From assembly GCA_910584745.1 (NCBI GenBank), contig CAJUDG010000013.1, forward strand, positions 58,396-122,395: a stretch of 64,000 bases of DNA, written 5' to 3'. Within the stretch, counting starts at the first letter, position 1; every line of letters begins with the position of its first letter. The position numbers and the translations under genes were made by a program. Origin of the DNA: an uncultured Eubacteriales bacterium. Its GTDB lineage: Bacteria > Bacillota > Clostridia > Oscillospirales > Acutalibacteraceae. Of this stretch, positions 59,110 to 64,000 are shown in pieces. The notes under the pieces are model-generated. The model made no database searches, was not told the DNA's origin, and saw only the letters and a program-made list of their open reading frames with translations.

Positions 59110-60318
59110 ATGAAACGGATAAATATCAAAAGCCCCCGCCGTGCCGCCCTTTACGTGCTGGGCTGGCTCCACTGCGGCCTGCTTGCGGCCATAGTCTTCG
59201 CGGCTTTCTTCGACATGCTTACGGGCCTTTCCGGTCTTGAGATGATGGCCCCGGAGCCCGCCTTTTTCCGCGGCCTGCTCCTTGTGATACCCACCGGGCT
59301 CTGCTGGCTGGCTATTAAACGCCTGCGGGCCCTCTGGCAGTTCCTCTTCGCCGCCATTGGGCTCTGCGCCCTCTCCTGGCTTTTCACCGGCCACCCCGGC
59401 GGCGCCGCCTTCATGCTGCTCATGTGCGTGATACGCGTCCGCTCCCGGCTTGCCGAAGAGGACGAGGGACCCGTTATTTCCCTTTTCGACACCCCCAGCT
59501 ATTTCGGGCTCCTGGTCTTTGTTGTGGCTTTTCTGGCCAGCGGCGGCATGGCCGGCGGCTTCCCCCGGCTGCAGTGGCTCTCGGTGCTGGGGGCGGTGCT
59601 GTACCTGCTGGTATGCCTCGGGTATAACGGCCTTGACCGGCTGGACGACTACCTGGCCCTCAACCGGGACATGTACGGCCTGCCCGCAAAGCGCATACAG
59701 CATATCGCCGGGTCCGCCCTGCTTGTCGGGGTGCTCCTGACCGCCGTGCTGCTTCTGCCCATGGCCGTGGTCAATACCGGCTTCGTGCGGGTAAAGCTGC
59801 CGGAGTTCAAAAGCTCCTCCGGCGACGTCGAGTTCACTGCTCCCACCCCCGCCCCCGCTCAGCCGGAGATGGACTTCTCCGACCTGATGCCCGAGGGGGT
59901 CAAGAGCTACTTTCATATCCCCCCCATAGTTGGCTATATCTTCTTCGGGCTCATAATCGCGGCCCTTATTGTCGGCATGGTCATGGCCATCGTCCACCTG
60001 TTCAAGGACTTCAGGCGCAGCTTTACCGACAGCCGGGACGTGGTGCAGTACCTGAGCCCTGACGAGAAGGAACACGCGGAGGAGCTCGTGGAGACCCTTA
60101 GAAAGCCCAAAATATGGGACCGCTCAGTAAGCGCCACCATCCGCCGTAAGTACCGCAAGGCCCTCCTAAAAGCCCCCTCTCCCCCGGAGAGCTGGATGAC
60201 CCCCGCAGAGGCCGAGAGCTCGGCCGGGATAGATGTGCCCGCCCTGCACAGGATATACGAGAAAGCACGATATGGCCGGGAGGAGTGCACTCAGGAGGAC
60301 CTGAAGGAGCTCCGTTAA
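59110..60318 (+). CDS. Multi-helix membrane protein of the MoxR-DUF58 cluster
   Basis: A 402-residue protein with about six helices in the first 215 residues, a helix near 275-300 and a cytoplasmic tail (RRKYRKALLKAPSPPESWMTPAEAESS...IYEKARYG) that resembles DUF4129 tails. In related clusters this place is taken by a TgpA-like transglutaminase, but no catalytic Cys-His-Asp set is visible here. The role is unknown. Confidence 0.75.
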   Translation: MKRINIKSPRRAALYVLGWLHCGLLAAIVFAAFFDMLTGLSGLEMMAPEPAFFRGLLLVIPTGLCWLAIKRLRALWQFLFAAIGLCALSWLFTGHPGGAAFMLLMCVIRVRSRLAEEDEGPVISLFDTPSYFGLLVFVVAFLASGGMAGGFPRLQWLSVLGAVLYLLVCLGYNGLDRLDDYLALNRDMYGLPAKRIQHIAGSALLVGVLLTAVLLLPMAVVNTGFVRVKLPEFKSSSGDVEFTAPTPAPAQPEMDFSDLMPEGVKSYFHIPPIVGYIFFGLIIAALIVGMVMAIVHLFKDFRRSFTDSRDVVQYLSPDEKEHAEELVETLRKPKIWDRSVSATIRRKYRKALLKAPSPPESWMTPAEAESSAGIDVPALHRIYEKARYGREECTQEDLKELR

Positions 60319-60325
60319 AGCATGG

Positions 60326-60361
60326 AAAGTGCCCAAAAGCAGACGCTTTTGGGCACTTTTT
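60326..60361 (+). terminator. Terminator of the kinase-MoxR operon
   Basis: A perfect 15-bp stem (60326-60340 with 60345-60359), loop AGAC, then Ts. It also lies after the convergent methyltransferase gene. Confidence 0.92.
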
Positions 60362-60373
60362 CACCAAAACCGC

Positions 60374-61150
60374 TCAGCGTTTCCGTGCCAAGATAATTGC
60401 CCTGCCGCCGGCCTCCCCTATGGGCTCCCGGCCATACCCGCCGTACTCCTCCTCAATACTGAAGCCCGCGCCGTCAAGCCAGCCGCGCACCTCCGAAAGG
60501 GATGGAAAATGCTTCTCCGATGGAACGTCCGCCCTTATCTCCGTGCCGTCCTTAAGGGTAAGCCGGAACCGGCGGGTGAAGCAGGCCATGCTGCCGGGCT
60601 CGTCGTATCTATTGTCCAGAAGCGCCATGTCCCCTCTTGTGCCTGAGCTGTCCGTGCCCTCCCAGACAACTATCTCCCCAGGGCAGTTGAATCTCTCCTC
60701 CGGGCGCAGGGTATAGGCGTAGTCGATATAGACGCTCCCACCGGGATCCAGGGCCTTTGCCGCCTTTCTTATGAGCAGCTCCTGGGCCTGTCTATAGTCC
60801 GTTTCGGAGACTATGTTAAAGAGAAAATTTGCCGCGATAAGCACCACATCGAACCCTCCGCCCCATTCGTCGCGTATCACATCGGCCATGCGCCAGGTGA
60901 TATCTTTTAGTCCCCTGGCCTTCGGTCCGATCTTTTCCAGCATATAGGGGTCGGAGTCAAGGCCGGTGACAGTATGCCCGGCCTGTGCCAGAGGGACCAG
61001 AAACCGCCCGCTGCCGCAGGCCAGCTCCAGGACGTTCTTGGGGGCGGGGCCGATGACCGACATGGCAAAAGCCACATCATCGGTCTCTGTCTCGTTAAGG
61101 TCGTACATTTCGGCGTTCCATTTTGCAATGATTTCTTTTTCGTTAAACAT
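60374..61150 (-). CDS. Class I SAM-dependent methyltransferase
   Basis: A 258-residue methyltransferase. Motif I is VLELACGSGRF near residues 40-50, with GLDSDPYML as the acidic motif and the usual GGSVYIDYAY late strand. It resembles family 11/25 small-molecule methyltransferases. GGAGGA precedes the start. Its promoter lies back to back with that of the aldo/keto reductase. The substrate is unknown. Confidence 0.88.
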   Translation of the reverse strand: MFNEKEIIAKWNAEMYDLNETETDDVAFAMSVIGPAPKNVLELACGSGRFLVPLAQAGHTVTGLDSDPYMLEKIGPKARGLKDITWRMADVIRDEWGGGFDVVLIAANFLFNIVSETDYRQAQELLIRKAAKALDPGGSVYIDYAYTLRPEERFNCPGEIVVWEGTDSSGTRGDMALLDNRYDEPGSMACFTRRFRLTLKDGTEIRADVPSEKHFPSLSEVRGWLDGAGFSIEEEYGGYGREPIGEAGGRAIILARKR

Positions 61151-61262
61151 TTTATCCTCCGTTTTTATGGGAGGGTCAAGATTTATCCGCCCTCCCGGCT
61201 TTTGCAGGCTTCAAATAGGCCGCTTTTTTCATGAAAATCACCCTTTCTCTTGAATTTATCTC

Positions 61263-61291
61263 AGTATACCCCATCTCATTGCGGCTGTCAA
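61263..61291 (-). promoter_or_regulatory. Promoter of the methyltransferase gene
   Basis: Minus strand TTGACA (61286-61291), 17-nt spacer, TATACT (61263-61268). The leader of about 100 nt carries a GGGAGGG/CCCTCCC hairpin just before the ribosome site (about 61168-61195), which could attenuate expression. Confidence 0.85.
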
Positions 61292-61302
61292 CAAAATTGC
61301 TC

Positions 61303-61333
61303 TTGACATAGAGCCCGCTCCATATGTTATAAT
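61303..61333 (+). promoter_or_regulatory. Promoter of the aldo/keto reductase gene
   Basis: TTGACA (61303-61308) and TATAAT (61328-61333) with a long 19-nt spacer. Divergent from the methyltransferase promoter; the two -35 boxes are 11 nt apart. Confidence 0.65.
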
Positions 61334-61369
61334 CATTGAAAGACCAAAAAGAAAACCAGGAGGTAAAAA

Positions 61370-62491
61370 ATGTCTGAAAAATATTTAGGAGAGTCCATCA
61401 AAAAGCTGGGCTTCGGCCTTATGCGCCTGCCCATGCTGGGTGAAGAGATCGACATGGACCAGACCAAGAAAATGGTTGACAGCTTCATGCAGAAGGGCTT
61501 TACATACTTTGACACCGCCTACGTCTACATCGGCGGCAAGTCCGAGGTGGCCCTGGGCGAGGCCGTGGTGGACCGCTATCCCCGGGAAAGCTTCCAGTGC
61601 GCCACAAAGCTGCCCATCTGGGACCTTAAGGACCGGGCCGACATGGAGCGCATCTTCCAGGAGTCCCTGGACCGCGCCCACCTCGACTACTACGACTTCT
61701 ACCTGCTCCACGCCCTTGGCAAGGAGAGCGCCGAGAAGTCTGAAAAGCTGGGGGCCTGGGAGTTCTTGAAGGAGCTGAAGGAGCAGGGCAAGGCCAAGCA
61801 CATCGGCTTCTCCTTCCACGATTCCGCCGATGTGCTGGAGGACATCCTCAATAAGCACCCCGAGGCCGAGTTTGTCCAGCTCCAGATAAACTACGCCGAC
61901 TGGGACAGCGAGGGCGTGCAGTCCCGCAAGTGCTATGAGGTCGCCCGCAAACACGGCAAGTCCGTCATCATCATGGAGCCCGTAAAGGGCGGGGCCCTGG
62001 CCACCATGACTCCCGAGGTCCAGGAGATATTCAAGGCGGCCGCCCCCGAGGCCTCCGTGGCCTCCTGGGCAGTGCGTTACTGCGCGTCCCTGGATGGCCT
62101 TGTGACGGTGCTCTCCGGCATGAGCGACGAGGCCCAGATGAACGATAACCTGAGCTATATGGAGAACTTCAAGCCCCTCTCCGACGAGGAGCAGAAGGTG
62201 GTCGCAAGGGTCGTGGACGTACTCAAAAGCCTGCCCACCATCCCCTGCACCGCCTGCAAATACTGCGTGGACGGCTGCCCCCAGAAGATAAACATCCCGG
62301 GTATATTCGGCGCCATGAACCAGCTGACCCTCTACGGCGACGAGAAGCGCGCCAAGGGCCACTACAACAACGCCACCAAGGACGGCGGCAAGGCCGGGGA
62401 CTGCATACAATGCGGGGCCTGCCAGGGCCACTGCCCCCAGCACCTGGAGATAATCGAGCTGCTAAAGACTGCGGCTGAAAAGCTGGGCTAA
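61370..62491 (+). CDS. Aldo/keto reductase with C-terminal iron-sulfur domain
   Basis: A 373-residue oxidoreductase. The N-terminal 270 residues form the AKR TIM barrel (GFGLMRLPM, FDTAYVY with the catalytic Tyr, and HIGFSFHDS). The C-terminus has two [4Fe-4S] ferredoxin-type clusters, CTACKYCVDGCP and CIQCGACQGHCP. This architecture is common in anaerobic Clostridia and suggests electron transfer from ferredoxin. AGGAGG precedes the start. The substrate is unknown. Confidence 0.94.
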   Translation: MSEKYLGESIKKLGFGLMRLPMLGEEIDMDQTKKMVDSFMQKGFTYFDTAYVYIGGKSEVALGEAVVDRYPRESFQCATKLPIWDLKDRADMERIFQESLDRAHLDYYDFYLLHALGKESAEKSEKLGAWEFLKELKEQGKAKHIGFSFHDSADVLEDILNKHPEAEFVQLQINYADWDSEGVQSRKCYEVARKHGKSVIIMEPVKGGALATMTPEVQEIFKAAAPEASVASWAVRYCASLDGLVTVLSGMSDEAQMNDNLSYMENFKPLSDEEQKVVARVVDVLKSLPTIPCTACKYCVDGCPQKINIPGIFGAMNQLTLYGDEKRAKGHYNNATKDGGKAGDCIQCGACQGHCPQHLEIIELLKTAAEKLG

Positions 62492-62503
62492 GGCAAAAAA
62501 ACT

Positions 62504-62546
62504 TAAGGCAAGACAGACCGTTTCGGTTTGCCTTGCCTTATTTTTT
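62504..62546 (+). terminator. Terminator after the aldo/keto reductase
   Basis: A 9-bp outer stem (62504-62512 with 62532-62540) with an inner ACCG/CGGT stem, followed by a T-run. Confidence 0.85.
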
Positions 62547-62552
62547 GTGGAG

Positions 62553-62999
62553 TTACAGATATAATACCATTTCGAGTTCCTCCTCGTCTTGCTGACCTGT
62601 AAAGGAAAACCCTGCTTTTTTATAAATATGCAGAGCAGCGCTATTTTCTTTGCTGCAAGTCAACACTACACGATTAGAATCCCCAAAGGGCTTCATACCA
62701 ATATATTCCAGACATTTATTAAGAGCGTTCTGCGCATAGCCGCAGCCTTGATAGGTCCTGTCAATCATCATATGCCATATATCATATTCGGGGATATCAT
62801 AGTCATAAATCACCATAACATAGCCCACCATTTTTCCACCACTGTAGATTCCAAATGGCTGACATTGATTTCGATATATGTATGCCTGTGCCAAACTTCT
62901 GATGGGATGAGATACAAATTTCTCCTGACCTTCAGCCAGCTGCAAGTGAAATGCCTCAATATAATTATCCTCAGTTATGGGCTCCAATCGAATTGCCAT
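62553..62999 (-). CDS. GNAT-family N-acetyltransferase, polyamine acetyltransferase-like
   Basis: A 148-residue acetyltransferase resembling BltD/PaiA-type spermidine acetyltransferases: GYVMVIYDYDIPEYDIWHMMID, RTYQGCGYAQNAL for acetyl-CoA and CSKENSAALHIYKKAGFSFTG. The base composition is clearly more AT-rich than the neighbours, a sign of recent acquisition. It lies 10 nt after the second GNAT gene, with an AGGAGA site. Confidence 0.85.
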   Translation of the reverse strand: MAIRLEPITEDNYIEAFHLQLAEGQEKFVSHPIRSLAQAYIYRNQCQPFGIYSGGKMVGYVMVIYDYDIPEYDIWHMMIDRTYQGCGYAQNALNKCLEYIGMKPFGDSNRVVLTCSKENSAALHIYKKAGFSFTGQQDEEELEMVLYL

Positions 63000-63009
63000 A
63001 TGTATTCTC

Positions 63010-63489
63010 CTATGTCAAATAATTCACCATCAGATACTCCTCATGGTTCTCTCCCACTGTCTCAAATCCCAGGCCTGTGTACAGCTTGCAAGCCTTAAGG
63101 TTCGCTTTCTGCACCGCCAGCGTCACCCGGTCATACCCGGCCCCACGCAGCTCCTTCAGAAGCCCCAAGAGCAGGCGCTTTCCCAGGCCCATCCCGCGAT
63201 ACTCCGGCAGCAGAGAGATCGCCAGAGACGGCACGCCGTCATAAATGTGTCCATAATCGTCCATGACCCTGGCCCAGGCCGCACCGACAATATTTCCGTC
63301 AGCCCGAACTGCCACAGCCACATCGCCCTGCTCCTGGCCGAATCCGTCAAGATATACCCGCAGCTCCGGCTCATCCAGAATTGCCGGATCCGGCGGGCGC
63401 TCTCCCTCCGGCACAAAGATGGCATGGTACAGAAACCGCCTCAAAACCGCGTATTCCCCCGCTTCAAGCCTGCTGATATTGATATTCAC
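63010..63489 (-). CDS. GNAT-family N-acetyltransferase preceded by leader ORF
   Basis: A 159-residue acetyltransferase (ISLLPEYRGMGLGKRLLLGLL is the acetyl-CoA loop; KANLKACKLYTGLGFETVGE the ending). The start is a GTG at 63489 with GGAGGAAA 8 nt upstream. A 9-codon leader ORF and a hairpin overlap that ribosome site, so translation may be controlled. No separate promoter is visible; it may be read from the tRNA cluster upstream. The substrate is unknown. Confidence 0.85.
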   Translation of the reverse strand: MNINISRLEAGEYAVLRRFLYHAIFVPEGERPPDPAILDEPELRVYLDGFGQEQGDVAVAVRADGNIVGAAWARVMDDYGHIYDGVPSLAISLLPEYRGMGLGKRLLLGLLKELRGAGYDRVTLAVQKANLKACKLYTGLGFETVGENHEEYLMVNYLT

Positions 63490-63499
63490 TTAATTTCCT

Positions 63500-63525
63500 C
63501 CAATCGTTTTTTTATCCGCGATTGG
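63500..63525 (-). promoter_or_regulatory. Hairpin covering part of the GNAT ribosome site
   Basis: Perfect 7-bp stem on the minus strand, CCAATCG (63519-63525) with CGATTGG (63500-63506), 12-nt loop containing the leader stop codon. Its last two bases are the first GG of the ribosome site of the gene at 63489. Confidence 0.5.
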
Positions 63526-63541
63526 CCGAATTGCCACACAT
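63512..63541 (-). CDS. Leader peptide ORF (MCGNSANRG)
   Basis: Nine codons plus TAA with a strong GAGGAGGTG ribosome site. Its last codons form the 5' arm of the hairpin that blocks the next gene, so a ribosome translating or stalled on it would open the site, the layout of translational attenuators. There is no homology evidence. Confidence 0.4.
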   Translation of the reverse strand: MCGNSANRG

Positions 63542-63566
63542 AGGCGCACCTCCTCAATAAAATAAA

Positions 63567-63592
63567 GCTGCCCGTGACAATTCACGGACAGC
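63567..63592 (-). terminator. Terminator of the tRNA cluster
   Basis: 11-bp stem with one mismatch (63567-63577 with 63582-63592), loop CAAT, followed by TTTATTTTATT on the minus strand, directly after tRNA-Asn. Confidence 0.7.
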
Positions 63593-63594
63593 TC

Positions 63595-63670
63595 TGGCTC
63601 CCCCTGTTGGACTCGAACCAACGACCCTGCGGTTAACAGCCGCATGCTCTACCGGCTGAGCTAAGGAGGA
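63595..63670 (-). tRNA. tRNA-Asn (GTT)
   Basis: 76 nt including encoded CCA. Acceptor stem TCCTCCT pairs with AGGGGGA (one wobble), the T-arm GGTTCGAGTCC and D-arm are standard, and the anticodon loop reads CTGTTAA with GTT. Confidence 0.96.
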
Positions 63671-63708
63671 AAATAATGAGTCGTGCACAAGCTATAAAAA
63701 CCCAACCA

Positions 63709-63753
63709 GAGTTTCGCTCTGCGAAACTCATTGAGTTCAGCTTGCTGAACTCA
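63709..63753. repeat. Two tandem perfect hairpins between tRNA-Glu and tRNA-Asn
   Basis: First: 9-bp arms 63709-63717 and 63721-63729, loop TCT. Second: 10-bp arms 63732-63741 and 63744-63753, loop TT, only 2 nt after the first and abutting the 3' end of tRNA-Glu. They may be processing signals; the style resembles the hairpins between oppA and oppB. Confidence 0.8.
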
Positions 63754-63828
63754 TGGTGACCCGTGCGGGAATCGAACCCACGTTTAAGGCGTGAGAGGCC
63801 TTCGTCTTAGCCGCTTGACCAACGGGCC
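63754..63828 (-). tRNA. tRNA-Glu (CTC)
   Basis: 75 nt with encoded CCA. Acceptor GGCCCGT pairs with ACGGGTC (one wobble), anticodon loop CTCTCAC gives CTC, and the T-loop is TTCGATT. Confidence 0.95.
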
Positions 63829-63831
63829 ATA

Positions 63832-63908
63832 TGGTGCACCATCAGGGACTCGAACCCGGGACACCCTGATTAAGAGTCAGGTGCTCTACCAACTGAGCTA
63901 ATGGTGCA
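63832..63908 (-). tRNA. tRNA-Lys (CTT)
   Basis: 77 nt with encoded CCA. Acceptor TGCACCA pairs perfectly with TGGTGCA, anticodon loop CTCTTAA gives CTT, T-loop TTCGAGT. The last 92 nt of the window beyond it show only a small CCGCT/AGCGG hairpin and no recognisable gene. Confidence 0.96.
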
Positions 63909-64000
63909 TGGAGTATCAAAGTCCTGGGGAAGCCGCTCATAGCGGCATGTACCCTAAAAACTGGACAAAGCGGAGGTAAGAGAAATCGTAAAGGGGTGGG

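Noticed and set aside
61385..62443. A 352-codon open frame opposite the aldo/keto reductase
   Set aside because: No start signal or recognisable motif; the opposite strand encodes a complete iron-sulfur AKR.
63909..64000. Additional tRNA or rRNA end after tRNA-Lys
   Set aside because: No cloverleaf or recognisable rRNA sequence could be drawn in the last 92 nt.

Overview
The window is about 64 kb of GC-rich DNA from an anaerobic, Gram-positive member of the Clostridia. A gut Oscillospirales-type bacterium is the best guess, but it is not proven by sequence alone. The lineage evidence is the L27 gene with the cleavable Firmicutes N-terminal extension next to its Prp protease, SLH-domain surface proteins together with a CsaB pyruvyl transferase, and lipoprotein ABC binding proteins. 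A choloylglycine (bile salt) hydrolase-like enzyme and plant-glycan enzymes fit a gut habitat. Genes are dense, often overlapping by 1-8 nt, with strong AGGAGG ribosome sites and several near-consensus sigma-A promoters.

Layout: 1-5.3 kb is the rplU-prp-rpmA-...-obg ribosomal/GTPase cluster on the minus strand, with five unrelated small enzyme genes inserted between rpmA and obg. 5.3-6.1 kb holds a frameshifted PH/SHOCT gene and a transposase scrap. 6.1-16.1 kb is a minus-strand accessory region: solute-binding lipoprotein, amidohydrolase, bile-salt-hydrolase-like enzyme, DUF2461, GH27, Gfo/Idh/MocA oxidoreductase, an SPFH/ribbon-helix-helix/small membrane protein trio, and a GH51 arabinofuranosidase. 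16.2-22.7 kb has a VanY-like protein that has lost its zinc ligands, an isolated hisH-hisF pair and a 1344-residue RND transporter with an inserted coiled coil.

22.9-30.2 kb is the most interesting locus: LacI regulator, FucI/AraA-like isomerase, two-subunit transketolase, glycerol-kinase-like FGGY kinase and a DUF5060/DUF4038 glycoside hydrolase. Together these match the logic of a D-apiose (branched pentose) pathway: release, isomerise, phosphorylate, cleave by transketolase. The substrate is an inference.

30.2-35 kb is a valS-esterase-metY operon. 35-38.7 kb holds two divergent SLH-anchored wall proteins (transglutaminase-like and NlpC/P60-like). 38.8-48 kb is an oligopeptide (Opp) ABC operon in which nearly every subunit carries unusual extra domains, with a run of perfect hairpins between oppA and oppB. 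48.4-60.3 kb is a plus-strand gene run: hybrid histidine kinase, degenerate HD-GYP protein, ThrE-type exporter halves, RluA pseudouridine synthase, GNAT, a GT4-CsaB fusion that could make the pyruvylated wall polymer bound by the SLH proteins, and MoxR/DUF58/membrane protein. 60.4-63.5 kb has a methyltransferase, an iron-sulfur aldo/keto reductase and two acetyltransferases, one preceded by a tiny leader ORF and a hairpin covering part of its ribosome site. The window ends in a tRNA cluster read on the minus strand (Lys-Glu-Asn).
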